NCBI RefSeq assembly: GCF_022374875.2
Contig: NZ_CP092427.2
Location: forward strand, 62,001 to 126,000
DNA length: 64,000 bases
From: Mycolicibacterium rufum
GTDB lineage: Bacteria > Actinomycetota > Actinomycetes > Mycobacteriales > Mycobacteriaceae
Direction of reading: 5' to 3'
This document shows, one piece after another, positions 40,216 to 50,032 of the stretch; the first letter of the stretch is position 1, and each line of letters starts with the position of its first letter. The position numbers were made by a program, and so were the translations under genes. The notes under the pieces are model-generated. The model saw only the letters and a program-made list of their open reading frames with translations, did no database searches and was not told the origin of the DNA.

Positions 40216-42552
40216 CTAGCGGAACACCCCGGGCAGGCTCAGCGCCGAGAGGGTGTCGTCGTTGAGCGGGTTGTCGTGCACCATGTAGGTCCACGTCGAC
40301 GTCGGCCGGGCCAGCTTCGACAGATCGACCCCCGGCTCGTCCTCGATCGAGGGTGCGGTGTCGAAGGTCTGCTGCGCGGCCTCGATCGCGTCGGCCGCCA
40401 GGGAGGCGAACGCGTCGACGGCGAGCCGGTGGAACTCGTCGAGCGGGTTCTGCCGTCCCAGGGCACGCAGATGGATGCTCTCGCGGATGTCGGCGAGGTA
40501 GGCCAGGTGATCGGCCCAGCCGCGGTCCAGGTGGTAGAGCATGATCAGCCGGCAGATCTTCTCCAGCTTCTGCTCCCCCACCTGTTCGACGAGCTCGTCG
40601 TACCGCTCCGGGGACAGCTTCGCCAGTTCGTCCCGAGCGGTCGCGGTGCGCAGCAGCGTGTCCCGGCGCTCCACCAGGATCGCGCGCTGCTGGGCGATCA
40701 GCTGGTTGTAGCGCCAGGTGTTGGCGTGCACGTCGAGCAGCCGGCCCTCGGCGATGCGCTGGGCGTGCTCGAGCAGGCTCGCCGCCTTGGGGCTGAGCAC
40801 CTTGCCGTCCTCGTCGCAGTCCAGCGGCAGCTTGCCCGCATCCAGGTGCGAGACCACCACGTCGTCCTCCCAGCTCGAGAAGAACACCGTCGAGCCGGGG
40901 TCGCCCTGGCGGCCCGCGCGCCCGCGCAGCTGGTTGTCCAGCCGCTCGGTGTGGTGACGACCGGTGCCGATCACGTGCAGGCCGCCCAGGTCGGCGACGG
41001 CGTCGTGGTCGGCCTCGTCGGAGCCGCCCAGCCGGATGTCGGTGCCGCGGCCTGCCATCTGCGTGGACACCGTCACCGCGCGCAGCTTGCCTGCCTCGGC
41101 GATGACGGCCGCCTCCTCGGCGTCGTTCTTGGCGTTGAGCACCACCGCGGGCACCCCGGCCTTGACCAGCCGCCGGTGCAGGTCCTCGGACTCGGCGACG
41201 TCGCGGGTGCCGACCAGGATCGGCTGGCCGGTCTGGTGCACGTCGGCGATGTGCTCGACGACGGCGTCGTTGCGGGCGGCCGCGGTGACGTAGACGCGGT
41301 CGGGTTCGTCCTCGCGGATGTTGGGGGCGTTGGGCGGGATCGGCGACACTCCGAGCTTGTAGAACTGGCGCAGCTGTTCGCCGGCGGCCAGCGCGGTGCC
41401 GGTCATCCCGCACACCGTCGGATAGCGGTTGATCAGCGCCTGCACCGTGATGGTGTCGAGCACCTCGCCGGTCTCGGTGGTCTCGATGCCCTCTTTGGCT
41501 TCCACCGCGGCCTGCAGCCCGTCGGGCCAGCGCTGCAGCGTGGCGATGCGGCCGCGGGAGGCGTTGATCAGATGCACCGCGTCGTCGCGCACGATGTAGT
41601 GCACGTCGCGCTGCAGCAGCACATGCGCGTGCAGTGCGACGTTGACCTCGGTGAGCGTGGTGGCGACGTGCTCCTCGGAGTAGAGGTCGATACCGCCGAG
41701 CCTCGTCTCGATCTTCTGCGCGCCGGACTCGGTGAGGTGGACGTTGCGGCCCTCGGCGTCGGTGGCGTAATCGGCGCCCTCGACGAGCTCGCCGACGAAG
41801 CGGATCAGATCCACGCGCGGGGACTCCCGGTGGCTGGTGCCCGCCAGCACCAGCGGCACCAGCGCCTCGTCGACGAGCACCGAGTCGGCCTCGTCGATGA
41901 GTGCGACGTCGGGGTTGGGCGACACCAGGTCGGCGACGTCGGTGACCAACTGGTCGCGCAGCACGTCGAAGCCGATCTCGTTGACCGAGGCGTAGGTGAC
42001 GTCGCACTCGTAGGCGGCACGGCGTTCGGCGGCGGTGGAGTCGGCGGTGATCCAGCCGACCGTGAGCCCCATCGCCTCGATGAGCGGGCCCATCCACTCG
42101 GCGTCGCGGCGGGCCAGGTAGTCGTTGATCGTGATGACGTGCACGTTGCGTCCGGCCAGCGCGTAACCGGCGGCCGCGATGGCGCCCGAGAGCGTCTTGC
42201 CCTCACCGGTGGCCATCTCGACGACGTCACCGGCGAGCATCCGCTGCGCGCCGAGCAGCTGTACGTCGAACGCGCGCATACCGGTGGCGCGTTCGGAGGC
42301 CTCCCGTGCGATCGCCAGGAACTGCGGGATGTCGGCCGCATCGGCCAGATCGTCGAGCTCGAGCAGGGTGGCGGCCTTGCGCAGCTGCTCGTCGTCGAGG
42401 TCGGCGGCCTTGTCGTCGAAGTCGGCGGCCGCGCGGACCTGATCCATCGAGCGGCTCTGATCCTTGTCCGTGCTGGCGCCGAGCATCTTCCAGAACCGGC
42501 CGGACAGCCGCCCGGCCGAGGATTTCGTCGTCTTCGATGAGGTACGTGCCAC
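40216..42552 (-). CDS. secA2: Accessory Sec translocase ATPase SecA2
   Basis: About 778 aa. This is the second SecA of mycobacteria, an ATPase that drives export of a subset of proteins. Features are Walker [12 protein letters not shown], the DEAD-type [17 protein letters not shown], the motif [40 protein letters not shown] and a C-terminal wing/scaffold ending [10 protein letters not shown]. It lacks the zinc-binding C-terminal tail of SecA1 and is shorter, as expected for SecA2. The start is uncertain: GTG at 42552 ([10 protein letters not shown]) resembles the M. tuberculosis N-terminal region, but no strong ribosome site is visible. In-frame GTG codons at 42558 and 42639 are alternatives. 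Confidence 0.95.
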   Translation of the reverse strand: MARTSSKTTKSSAGRLSGRFWKMLGASTDKDQSRSMDQVRAAADFDDKAADLDDEQLRKAATLLELDDLADAADIPQFLAIAREASERATGMRAFDVQLLGAQRMLAGDVVEMATGEGKTLSGAIAAAGYALAGRNVHVITINDYLARRDAEWMGPLIEAMGLTVGWITADSTAAERRAAYECDVTYASVNEIGFDVLRDQLVTDVADLVSPNPDVALIDEADSVLVDEALVPLVLAGTSHRESPRVDLIRFVGELVEGADYATDAEGRNVHLTESGAQKIETRLGGIDLYSEEHVATTLTEVNVALHAHVLLQRDVHYIVRDDAVHLINASRGRIATLQRWPDGLQAAVEAKEGIETTETGEVLDTITVQALINRYPTVCGMTGTALAAGEQLRQFYKLGVSPIPPNAPNIREDEPDRVYVTAAARNDAVVEHIADVHQTGQPILVGTRDVAESEDLHRRLVKAGVPAVVLNAKNDAEEAAVIAEAGKLRAVTVSTQMAGRGTDIRLGGSDEADHDAVADLGGLHVIGTGRHHTERLDNQLRGRAGRQGDPGSTVFFSSWEDDVVVSHLDAGKLPLDCDEDGKVLSPKAASLLEHAQRIAEGRLLDVHANTWRYNQLIAQQRAILVERRDTLLRTATARDELAKLSPERYDELVEQVGEQKLEKICRLIMLYHLDRGWADHLAYLADIRESIHLRALGRQNPLDEFHRLAVDAFASLAADAIEAAQQTFDTAPSIEDEPGVDLSKLARPTSTWTYMVHDNPLNDDTLSALSLPGVFR

Positions 42553-42731
42553 ACGCACACGGTACGCGGGGACCGTCAATTCGCGTTTGAGCACTCCGCT
42601 CGACGGCGACGTCGACGGCGTCGTCTGCGCGCCGCGCACGACATTCGCGGCCGCGGCCTCCCATGTCCCCGGAGCCGCGCCCGTCCTGCGGTAACTTCGC
42701 CGCAGGCCGGACCGCGAAGGGGGTGCGCACG

Positions 42732-44627
42732 GTGGACACCGAGTCGTTCCAGCCGACCCTCGACTGGGGCAACGAGTGGTTCAGTTCCGCGATGTGGGTG
42801 CTCACCGCGTTCGCGCTCAGCGCGGTCGCCCTCGCAGTGGTGCTGGTGCTGATCGGGCGGTTCACCGAGTGGGGCCGGCAGTTCTGGCGGGTCACCGGCG
42901 GGTACTTCACCGGCCGCGCCAGCCTGAAGGTCTGGGCGCTGGTCGGGCTGCTGCTGTTGTCGGTGATCGTCTCGGTCCGCATCAACGTGCTGCTCACCTA
43001 CTACGTCAACGACCTGTTCACCGCGCTGCAGATCGCGTTCTCCCAGGGCGCGGGACGTTCCAGCGGCATCGCCGGGTTCTGGGCCACGATGGTGGTGTTC
43101 GCCGTGCTCGCCGGCTGCTACATCGTGCGCCTGCTGCTCGACATGTACCTCACCCAGCGGTTCATCATGCGGTGGCGGATCTGGCTGAGCCGGCGGTTCA
43201 TCGACGGCTGGCTGGGCGATCTGGCCTACTACCGCGCGCAGTTCGCGGGCCGCCCGATCGACAATCCCGACCAGCGCATCCAGCAGGACGTCGACGTGTT
43301 CACCACCGGGGTCGGCGGCGACACGAACAATCCGATCTACAACTCCGGCAACACGCTGCTGTTCGGCGCCGTCGAGGCGGTGCTGTCGGTGCTGTCGTTC
43401 GGCACGATCCTGTGGCGGCTGTCCGAGCCGGTCACCGTCGGCGGGGTGACGCTGCAGCGGGCGCTGTTCTGGATCGTGCTGATCTACGTGCTCGTCGCGA
43501 CGGTCGTGGCGTTCGCGATCGGCCGGCCGCTGATCCGGCTGAGCTACCTCAACGAACTGCGCAACGCCGGGTTCCGGTACGCCCTGGTGCGGGTGCGCGA
43601 CGGCAGCGCCGCGATCGGGCTGTACCGCGGCGAGCCCGCCGAACGCTCACTGCTGCGTGGGCGCCTGGACGCGGTGATGGACAACTACCGGCACTGGCTG
43701 CACAGGATGATGCTGTTCTTCGGGTGGAACGTGTCGATGAGCCAGGCCATCAACCCGCTTCCGTGGCTGGTGCAGGCCCAGGGTCTGTTCGCGCAGCGGA
43801 TCTCGTTCGGCGGGGTGTGGCAGTCCTCCAACGCCTTCGGCGCGATCCACGACTCGCTGTCGTTCTTCCGCAATGCCTACGACCAGTTCGCGAGCTACCG
43901 CGCGGCGATCATCCGCCTCGACGGGCTGGCCGAGCAGAACGCCCGGGCGGGCACCTTCACCGCCGTGCAGGTGTCGGACGCCGCTGACGGTGGATTGACG
44001 GTCGCCGGGGTCGAGGTCCGCCGACCCGACGGCACGACGCTGCTGCACTCCCTCGATCTGGACGTCGGGCGCGGCGAGTCACTGGTGATCACCGGTCCGT
44101 CGGGCATCGGCAAGTCGGTGCTGCTGTCCAGCCTGGCCGGGCTGTGGCCGTACGCGACGGGACGGGTGCGGCTGCCCGGCGGCCGCGACGCGGTGATGTT
44201 CGTGCCGCAGCTGCCCTACCTGCCGCTCGGTGACCTGCGTGCCGCGGTCACCTATCCGCGCCCGCCCGGCGAGTTCGACGACACCGCGATCCAGCGGGCC
44301 CTGCTCGATGTGGCCCTGTCGCCCTTGATGATCCGGCTCGGCGACAGCCAGGACTGGGCAAAGGTCCTCTCGGTCGGCGAACAGCAGCGCATCGCGTTCG
44401 CCCGGGTGCTGCTCGCGGAGCCCAGCGCGGTGTTCCTCGATGAGTCGACCTCGGCGATGGACGAGGGCCTCGAGCAGATGCTCTATCGGCTGCTGCGCGA
44501 GCGGCTGCCCGACACGATCGTCGTCAGCGTCAGCCACCGCGCCAGCGTCCACCCCCTGCACGATCAGCGGCTCTCGCTGATCGGGGACGGGCGGTGGCGG
44601 CTGGAGCGACTCGCGCGGACGGGTTGA
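42732..44627 (+). CDS. BacA/SbmA-type ABC transporter, copy 1 (Rv1819c-like)
   Basis: About 631 aa fusion of an SbmA/BacA-like membrane domain and an ABC ATPase. The membrane half (to about 380) has around six hydrophobic segments and the family signature [14 protein letters not shown]. The ATPase has Walker [12 protein letters not shown], signature [16 protein letters not shown] and Walker [18 protein letters not shown] at 42732 is preferred because AGGGGG lies nine bases upstream; GTG at 42723 or ATG at 42663 would add poorly conserved residues. In M. tuberculosis the single copy Rv1819c imports hydrophilic compounds such as vitamin B12 and bleomycin. Here it is followed 45 bases later by a second copy. 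It is divergent from secA2. Confidence 0.93.
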   Translation: MDTESFQPTLDWGNEWFSSAMWVLTAFALSAVALAVVLVLIGRFTEWGRQFWRVTGGYFTGRASLKVWALVGLLLLSVIVSVRINVLLTYYVNDLFTALQIAFSQGAGRSSGIAGFWATMVVFAVLAGCYIVRLLLDMYLTQRFIMRWRIWLSRRFIDGWLGDLAYYRAQFAGRPIDNPDQRIQQDVDVFTTGVGGDTNNPIYNSGNTLLFGAVEAVLSVLSFGTILWRLSEPVTVGGVTLQRALFWIVLIYVLVATVVAFAIGRPLIRLSYLNELRNAGFRYALVRVRDGSAAIGLYRGEPAERSLLRGRLDAVMDNYRHWLHRMMLFFGWNVSMSQAINPLPWLVQAQGLFAQRISFGGVWQSSNAFGAIHDSLSFFRNAYDQFASYRAAIIRLDGLAEQNARAGTFTAVQVSDAADGGLTVAGVEVRRPDGTTLLHSLDLDVGRGESLVITGPSGIGKSVLLSSLAGLWPYATGRVRLPGGRDAVMFVPQLPYLPLGDLRAAVTYPRPPGEFDDTAIQRALLDVALSPLMIRLGDSQDWAKVLSVGEQQRIAFARVLLAEPSAVFLDESTSAMDEGLEQMLYRLLRERLPDTIVVSVSHRASVHPLHDQRLSLIGDGRWRLERLARTG

Positions 44628-44672
44628 CGGCTCCGCCACGCCGCCACCAGGTTGTCGCGGTACCTTGCCCGC

Positions 44673-46589
44673 ATGCAAGAAATGTTCGCCCCGACGCTGG
44701 ACTGGGGCAGCGAGCTGTGGATCTCGCTCGTCTGGATCGCCAAGGGCTGGGCCATCGCGGCGGTGGCGACGCTGATCGTGCTGGCGCTGATCGGCCGGTT
44801 CACCACGTGGGGCAAGCAGTTCTGGCGCATCTCCGGCGCTTACTTCACCGGACGCGACAGCATCAAAGTGTGGCTGTTCCTGGCGATCCTGCTGCTGTCG
44901 GTGATGATCAACGTCCGACTCGACGTGCTGTTCACCTATCAGAGCAACGACCTGCTCACCAGCTTCCAGGTGGTGGTCTCCGGTCTGACGATGGACAACG
45001 AGGAGGTCCGTCAGTCGGGGATCGACGGCTTCTGGTCGACCATCGCGATCTTCTCGATCCTGGCGGTGCTGTCCATCACCCAGCTGCTGCTGGACATGTA
45101 CCTGTTCCAGCGGTTCTGCCTGCGGTGGCGCGCCTGGCTGACCGACCGGATGACCGGGGACTGGCTCGACGGGCGTGCCTATTACCGCGCCCGGTTCATC
45201 GACGAGACCATCGACAACCCGGATCAGCGCATCCAGTCCGACATCGACATCTTCACCGCGACCAACGGCCCGCTACCCAACGTGCCGTACTACGGATCGT
45301 CGAGTTCCCTTCTGTTCGGCGCGATCTCGGCGGTGGTGTCGGTGGTGTCGTTCACCGCGATCCTGTGGGAGCTGTCCGGCCCGCTGACGCTGTTCGGCAT
45401 CACGCTGTCGCACGCGATCTTCTGGATCGGCATCGTGTACGTCATCTTCGCCTCGGTGATCGCGTTCTGGATCGGCCGGCCGATCATCGGCCTGTCGTTC
45501 CTCAATGAGAAGTACAACGCCGCGTTCCGCTACGCGCTGGTGCGGCTGCGCGACGCGTCGGAGGCCGTGGCGTTCTACCGCGGCGAGGTCGCCGAGCGCA
45601 CCGGCCTGCGCCGGCTGTTCGCCCCGGTCGTCGCCAACTACCGCCGCTACGTGAACCGGTCGCTGCGGTTCAACGGCTGGAACTGGTCGATGGGCCAGAT
45701 CATCGTGCCGCTGCCCTATCTGGTGCAGTTCCCCCGCTTCGCCGCCGGGGAGATCCCGCTCGGCGCGCTCAACCAGTCGGCGTCGGCGTTCGGCGCGATC
45801 CAGTCCGGGCTGTCGTTCTTCCGGAACGCCTACGATCTGTTCGCCGGTTACCGCGCGGCGATCATCCGTCTCGACGGGCTGGTCACCGCCGACGAGCAGG
45901 GTCGCGCGCTGCCCGCCCTCGATGTGGCGGGCTGCACCGGCCAGAACGTCACGCTCGAGAACGTCGAGGTCCGCACCCCGGACGGCACGCAGCTGGTCGA
46001 CCCGGTCAACCTGCGCCTGGAGCCGGGCGAGTGCCTGATGATCACGGGCAAGTCCGGCACCGGCAAGACCACGCTGCTGCGCAGCCTCGCGCAGCTGTGG
46101 CCCTTCACCTCGGGCCGATTGACGTATCCGATCGACGAGAACGAGACGCTGTTCCTGTCGCAGATGCCCTATGTCCCGCTGGGCGATCTGCGCGCCGTGG
46201 TGTCGTACCCGAGCAAGACCGGGGACATCGAGGACGACCTGCTGCGCACGGCGCTGCAGAAGGTCGCGCTGCCGCACCTCGTCGACCGTCTCGACGAGGT
46301 GCAGGACTGGGCCAAGGTGCTCTCCCCGGGTGAGCAGCAGCGCATCGCGTTCGCCCGGATTCTGCTGACCCGCCCGAAGGCGGTGTTCCTCGACGAGTCC
46401 ACCTCTGCGCTCGACGAGGGTCTGGAGCTGACGATGTACGACCTGGTCCGCACCGAACTGCCGGACACGATCCTGGTCAGCGTCAGTCACCGCAGCAGTC
46501 TGCAGCGGCATCACACCCGCGAGCTGAAGCTGCTCGGCGAGGGTGCGTGGGAGCTGGGCGTGATCGGCGGGGAGCCCGCGCGGGTCTAG
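44673..46589 (+). CDS. BacA/SbmA-type ABC transporter, copy 2 (Rv1819c-like)
   Basis: 638 aa, almost the same length as M. tuberculosis BacA (Rv1819c). The start ATG at 44673 (MQEMFAPTLDW) aligns with copy 1. The membrane half carries [20 protein letters not shown]. The ATPase has [27 protein letters not shown] and [14 protein letters not shown], all canonical. Copy 1 has SxGxGKS variants in Walker A, so copy 2 looks the more conventional of the pair. The two proteins are alignable along their whole length but clearly diverged, so the duplication is not recent. Its stop overlaps that of the convergent flavoprotein gene by four bases. Confidence 0.95.
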   Translation: MQEMFAPTLDWGSELWISLVWIAKGWAIAAVATLIVLALIGRFTTWGKQFWRISGAYFTGRDSIKVWLFLAILLLSVMINVRLDVLFTYQSNDLLTSFQVVVSGLTMDNEEVRQSGIDGFWSTIAIFSILAVLSITQLLLDMYLFQRFCLRWRAWLTDRMTGDWLDGRAYYRARFIDETIDNPDQRIQSDIDIFTATNGPLPNVPYYGSSSSLLFGAISAVVSVVSFTAILWELSGPLTLFGITLSHAIFWIGIVYVIFASVIAFWIGRPIIGLSFLNEKYNAAFRYALVRLRDASEAVAFYRGEVAERTGLRRLFAPVVANYRRYVNRSLRFNGWNWSMGQIIVPLPYLVQFPRFAAGEIPLGALNQSASAFGAIQSGLSFFRNAYDLFAGYRAAIIRLDGLVTADEQGRALPALDVAGCTGQNVTLENVEVRTPDGTQLVDPVNLRLEPGECLMITGKSGTGKTTLLRSLAQLWPFTSGRLTYPIDENETLFLSQMPYVPLGDLRAVVSYPSKTGDIEDDLLRTALQKVALPHLVDRLDEVQDWAKVLSPGEQQRIAFARILLTRPKAVFLDESTSALDEGLELTMYDLVRTELPDTILVSVSHRSSLQRHHTRELKLLGEGAWELGVIGGEPARV

Positions 46590-48136
46590 GCCTGCTGCCC
46601 CGTCGTCGCGCGCGCCCGGCGCGCCGCGTGCTCCCCCGCCCGCCTGGCAGCGTGCTCTCCCGCCCGCCTCGCAGCGTGCTCTCCCGCCCGCCGCCCGAAG
46701 AACGAGCCCTCGCCCAGTTGCGTGCCGCTGGCGTAGCCCTTGCCGTCCTGGGCGATGTTGGAGGCGCACGCCCCGGCGGCGTACAGCCCGGTGATCGGGC
46801 TGCCGTCCTCGCGCAGCACCTCCCCGTCGATGGACACCTTCAGCCCACCCATCGTGAAGCCCGAGTACATCGCCCTGCCCAGCGACAGATCGAACGCGGC
46901 CCACGGACCCGTGTCCTGCGCGGCGAGGTAGTCCGGTTGCTTGTGGAAGTCGGGATCCTCCCCGCGGGCGGCGTTGGCGTTGTAGCGCTCCAGCGTGGCC
47001 GCCAGGTTGCCGGCCGGAATCCCCAGCGCCTGCTCCATCTCGGCGATGGTCTCCCAGCCGTCGATGAACTTGATCAGCGGCATCTCGGGCATCTGCATGT
47101 GCTCTTCGTCGACGATCAGGTAGGCGATCTGATCGGGCTGCTCGAGCACGAATGCCGAGGTGCGCGCATGGTAGGAATCCTCGGCGACGAACCGTTCGCC
47201 GCGGGCGTTGACGATGACGCCGGTGAGCAGGATCTCGGGCGGGTAGGCCGCGGCGGTGATGAACAGCTGGTCCATGTTCGTCGCGACGCCGCCTGCCGAG
47301 ACGCCCAGCCCGATGCCCAGCCCGTCGTCGTTGGGGTTGCCCAGGATGTAGGGCGCGACGGTGCCGTGGTGTTTGGTCTTGCGCTCGGCCCCGAGCGCGG
47401 GGGTGTACTCGGCGACCAGTTCGGCGTTCATCGCGAATCCGCCCGCGGCGATCACGACGGCGTCGGCCCTCACGTCCCCGGTCTCGCCGAAGTGCTTCCA
47501 GCGCACCCCGACGACGTGCCCGTCGTCGTCGACGACGAGCGCGGTCGCACCCGTCTCGTAGCGGAACTGCACCCCGAGGTCGGCGGCCCGCTTCACCAGC
47601 AGGTCGATGACCATCGACGCCCCGCCCAGTTCGCCGGGCACCGGCACGGAGTGCCCGCGTGGTGCGGGGACGGCCTGTTCGCAGAACGGCCACACCTTCT
47701 CGTTGCCGGTGTAGGACAGCCCCTCGGTGCCGGGCGGCACGACGACCTTGCCCGGGTAGTAGCTGCGCTCGAACTCGAAGCCGAGGTCTTCGAGCCAGTC
47801 GAAGTGCTCGACGCTGCCCTCGCAGTAGGCGCGGATCTTGTCGTGTTCGGGGTCGCGTGACTGGGAGACCAGGTACGTGTACATCTCCTCGGCGGAATCG
47901 TCGTGCCCGGTCGCCTTCTGCACGGCGGTACCGCCGCCGAGGTAGAAGTGTCCGCCTGCCATCGACGTGGTGCCGCCGGCGGCGGCCGCCTTCTCGAGCA
48001 CCAGGACCCGTGCGCCCGCCGCGGCAGCGCTGACCGCCGCGCAGCCGCCGGCGATGCCGAAACCGAGGACGACGACGTCCACCTCGTCGGACCACGACGT
48101 GACATCGGCGGCGCGGACGGTGTCGGGGATGTGCAT
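46586..48136 (-). CDS. FAD-dependent flavoprotein of the fumarate reductase / 3-ketosteroid dehydrogenase family (Rv1817-like)
   Basis: 516 aa FAD_binding_2 family oxidoreductase. The N-terminal Rossmann motif DVVVLGFGIAGGCAA (about 20-34) is followed by LVLEKAAAAGGTTSMAGG, a KstD-like substrate-side segment and the C-terminal GLYAAGACASNIAQDGKGY flavin-binding block. The substrate is unknown; steroid or fumarate-like acceptors are family possibilities only. ATG at 48136 lies two bases after the VOC gene stop, so the two are co-expressed; the open frame further upstream is a shadow of that gene. The C-terminus carries three tandem copies of an eight-residue unit (AGEHAARR) after SFFGR. Its position relative to the ABC genes and TetR matches Rv1817. 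Confidence 0.9.
   Translation of the reverse strand: MHIPDTVRAADVTSWSDEVDVVVLGFGIAGGCAAVSAAAAGARVLVLEKAAAAGGTTSMAGGHFYLGGGTAVQKATGHDDSAEEMYTYLVSQSRDPEHDKIRAYCEGSVEHFDWLEDLGFEFERSYYPGKVVVPPGTEGLSYTGNEKVWPFCEQAVPAPRGHSVPVPGELGGASMVIDLLVKRAADLGVQFRYETGATALVVDDDGHVVGVRWKHFGETGDVRADAVVIAAGGFAMNAELVAEYTPALGAERKTKHHGTVAPYILGNPNDDGLGIGLGVSAGGVATNMDQLFITAAAYPPEILLTGVIVNARGERFVAEDSYHARTSAFVLEQPDQIAYLIVDEEHMQMPEMPLIKFIDGWETIAEMEQALGIPAGNLAATLERYNANAARGEDPDFHKQPDYLAAQDTGPWAAFDLSLGRAMYSGFTMGGLKVSIDGEVLREDGSPITGLYAAGACASNIAQDGKGYASGTQLGEGSFFGRRAGEHAARRAGEHAARRAGEHAARRARATTGQQA
46626..46697 (-). repeat. 24-bp repeat x3 at the 3' end of the flavoprotein gene
   Basis: Three consecutive 24-base units (46626-46649, 46650-46673, 46674-46697) encode AGEHAARR three times. 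The first two are nearly identical and the third diverges at its outer end. Frame is maintained, so the protein tail is lengthened rather than broken. Confidence 0.93.
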
Positions 48137-48138
48137 GC

Positions 48139-48633
48139 TCACTTCTGCTCCTGTTTGATGTGATCGAAGAATGCCGCGAATTCCGCCGGGATATAAGCGA
48201 TTTCGATGAAGGGCACGCCGGCGTCGGCGGCCGAGAGGTAGGCGAAGCGCATACCGCCTGCCATGGTGCCCGCCATCGCGAGCTCGGCCCCGTCGCGTTG
48301 CGCGTCGCGGACTGCGGCCTCGAACGCCTCGGGGTCCGGGGCCGCCAGGCAGACGTGGTGCAGGCCGGGTCCGCTGCGGTCGAGGAACTCGGTGTAGACG
48401 CTGTCGCCACGCACCGGGGCGATCACCTCCAGCTGGGTGTCGCCGGCGTAGCTCAGCGCGACATCGGCGACGTGGTCGGCGGGCCGCCCGCGGTAGGTGC
48501 ACGTCTCGGGGCCGAAGTGCACACCGGGCATGCGCACCCAGGTCTTGGCGCCGAGCAGCGCGGTCAGCGCGGCTTCGGTGGCCGCCAGGTCGCGGGTCAC
48601 CCACGCAATCTGGACAGGTGTCTGGTCAAGCAT
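48139..48633 (-). CDS. VOC (glyoxalase/dioxygenase) family protein
   Basis: 164 aa vicinal-oxygen-chelate fold protein. The two beta-alpha-beta-beta-beta halves are visible as VQIAWVTRDLAATEAALTAL and GLHHVCLAAPDPEAFEAAV. Possible metal ligands are a glutamate in QLEVIAPV, a histidine in GLHHVC and a glutamate in FIEIAYIP. The reaction is not determinable from the sequence; lyase, isomerase or dioxygenase are all seen in the family. It lies two bases upstream of the FAD flavoprotein gene, so both may act on one substrate (inference). Confidence 0.85.
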   Translation of the reverse strand: MLDQTPVQIAWVTRDLAATEAALTALLGAKTWVRMPGVHFGPETCTYRGRPADHVADVALSYAGDTQLEVIAPVRGDSVYTEFLDRSGPGLHHVCLAAPDPEAFEAAVRDAQRDGAELAMAGTMAGGMRFAYLSAADAGVPFIEIAYIPAEFAAFFDHIKQEQK

Positions 48634-48726
48634 CAGATCGAGAATATCGCCAGCGGCTCGCCCAGGCGAGAACGTGTTCTACTTTGGGCGGCTAACGCGG
48701 GGCGGGCGATGCCCGATAGTCCGGTC

Positions 48727-49248
48727 ATGCGCGCCCTCGCCGTTCCTCTCGTGCTGGCCGGACTGCTGGCGGGCGCCGTCCCGGCCGCGGCGGCACCGGA
48801 GGGGTTTCCCGACGTCGACGCGCTCCCCGCGGTCGATCCGGGTCCCTATCAGGTCTTCGGGGCGCACCCCAGCACGTCCGGATGGCTGTTCAGCACCCCG
48901 GCGGGTCTGCGTTGTCAGGACAGCCTGATTCCCGACCTGGGGATCTTCTGCCGCGGTCCGCTGCCGGGCGCCCCGTCCGGGATCACGATGGCCTCGGTGT
49001 CGCTGACCCGCGAGGGCGAGTTCGGGCGCGACGACACCGGATCCGACGAGGCGTCCTACCCGCTCCTGCCGACGGGGTCGCGCTTCGCGGCGGGCAACGG
49101 CGTGGTGTGCGCCGTCCCGACCGTCGACACGCTGGCGTGCCGCGCCGCCAAGCCGGACTCCTGGCCGGCCGAGACGCCGGATCCGCCCGACCGGCACTAC
49201 GGCGAGCACGGGTTCGTCATCGCGCCCACCGGCAGCTGGACCTACTGA
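48727..49248 (+). CDS. Small secreted protein of unknown function
   Basis: 173 aa from ATG 48727. A Sec signal peptide (MRALAVPLVLAGLLAGAVPA, cleavage near AAA-APEG) is evident. Another in-frame ATG at 48709 would put an acidic residue before it and is less likely. The mature part has four cysteines (RCQDS, IFCRG, VVCAV, LACRA) that could form two disulfides. It resembles the many short exported proteins of mycobacteria without a known role; I do not recognise a named family. The stop overlaps that of the convergent TetR gene by seven bases. Confidence 0.75.
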   Translation: MRALAVPLVLAGLLAGAVPAAAAPEGFPDVDALPAVDPGPYQVFGAHPSTSGWLFSTPAGLRCQDSLIPDLGIFCRGPLPGAPSGITMASVSLTREGEFGRDDTGSDEASYPLLPTGSRFAAGNGVVCAVPTVDTLACRAAKPDSWPAETPDPPDRHYGEHGFVIAPTGSWTY

Positions 49249-49922
49249 GCGAGCATTCCCGTCAGCAGTGCCACCTGTGCGTCGAAGGCCAGGGCTGGGT
49301 CGGTCCACGTGTCGGAGCCGTACTGACCGAACACCTCCAGGCTGATCGCACCGACCAGCGCCGCCCACAGCACCAGGCACTTGGTCAGCACGCCGTCGTC
49401 GACCGTGACGTCGAACTCGGCCCGCAGGCTGTCGAAGTCCGATGAGAGCGGTTGCGGCACAGGGATGTTGGTCGAGGAGATGTCCCCCGCCGCGACGCCG
49501 GTGGCGACCACGGTGAACAGCGCGCCGACGACGCGGGTGCCGGGTCCGACGGTCCGCTCCCGCGGCGCGTGATACCCGGGTACCGGGCTGCCGTAGAGCA
49601 ACGCCCAGCTCGCCGGCTGGTGCACAGCCCAGCGCCGGGCGGCGTGCGCCATCGCCGTCAGCTGCGCGCGCCAGTCCCCGCCCGCCGCCTGCCGCGCGTC
49701 GTCGACGGCGTCGGCCAGCTCGGTGTAGGCGTCGACGAGCAGCAGCGTCAGCAGGTCGTCGCGGCTGGCCACGTAGCGGTACACCGCCGACGACACCATC
49801 CCCAGGTCGCGGGCGATGGCCCGCAGCGAGAGGCCCGCCGCACCGTCGGTGACCAGGTGGCGTCGGCCGAGTTCGACGATCCGTCGTTCGATTCGCTCAC
49901 GGGTGTCCTGTCGGGTGCCCAC
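49242..49922 (-). CDS. TetR-family transcriptional regulator (Rv1816-like)
   Basis: 226 aa from GTG 49922 (VGTRQDTRERIERRI); further upstream codons run through an operator-like palindrome, so a longer start is unlikely. The helix-turn-helix is AAGLSLRAIARDLGMVSSAVYRYVASRDDLL (about residues 28-58, quoted in parts). The C-terminal TetR_C domain includes WALLYGSPVPGYHAP and ISLEVFGQYG, very like Rv1816. It is divergent from the Ddn-like gene at 50033, with two copies of the same palindrome in the gap, one near each gene. It should repress both genes and respond to a small ligand (inference). Confidence 0.93.
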   Translation of the reverse strand: MGTRQDTRERIERRIVELGRRHLVTDGAAGLSLRAIARDLGMVSSAVYRYVASRDDLLTLLLVDAYTELADAVDDARQAAGGDWRAQLTAMAHAARRWAVHQPASWALLYGSPVPGYHAPRERTVGPGTRVVGALFTVVATGVAAGDISSTNIPVPQPLSSDFDSLRAEFDVTVDDGVLTKCLVLWAALVGAISLEVFGQYGSDTWTDPALAFDAQVALLTGMLAQ

Positions 49923-49941
49923 GTCGACAGTGTGGCACAAC

Positions 49942-49958
49942 CGAGAGCACTGCTCTTG
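49942..49958. promoter_or_regulatory. TetR operator O1 (candidate)
   Basis: CGAGAGCACTGCTCTTG matches the core of O2 at 49986-50010 with one base changed, and is centred on 49950. It lies about 20 bases upstream of the TetR start codon, a fit for autorepression. Confidence 0.75.
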
Positions 49959-49985
49959 AATTTCCGTCGCACCCGTGTCACGCTT

Positions 49986-50010
49986 GATTCGAGAGCACTG
50001 CTCTCGAATC
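49986..50010. promoter_or_regulatory. TetR operator O2 (candidate), perfect 25-bp palindrome
   Basis: The arms GATTCGAGAGCA and TGCTCTCGAATC are exact reverse complements around a single C at 49998. The centre is 48 bases from that of O1, and the site ends 22 bases before the ATG of the Ddn-like gene. Confidence 0.85.
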
Positions 50011-50032
50011 ATTCGTCGAAAGGAAACCCACG

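Noticed and set aside
38693..42097. 1134-codon minus-strand open frame
   Set aside because: Only its last 296 codons are real (the DUF881 gene from GTG 39583). The rest is an out-of-frame reading of pgsA2 and secA2.
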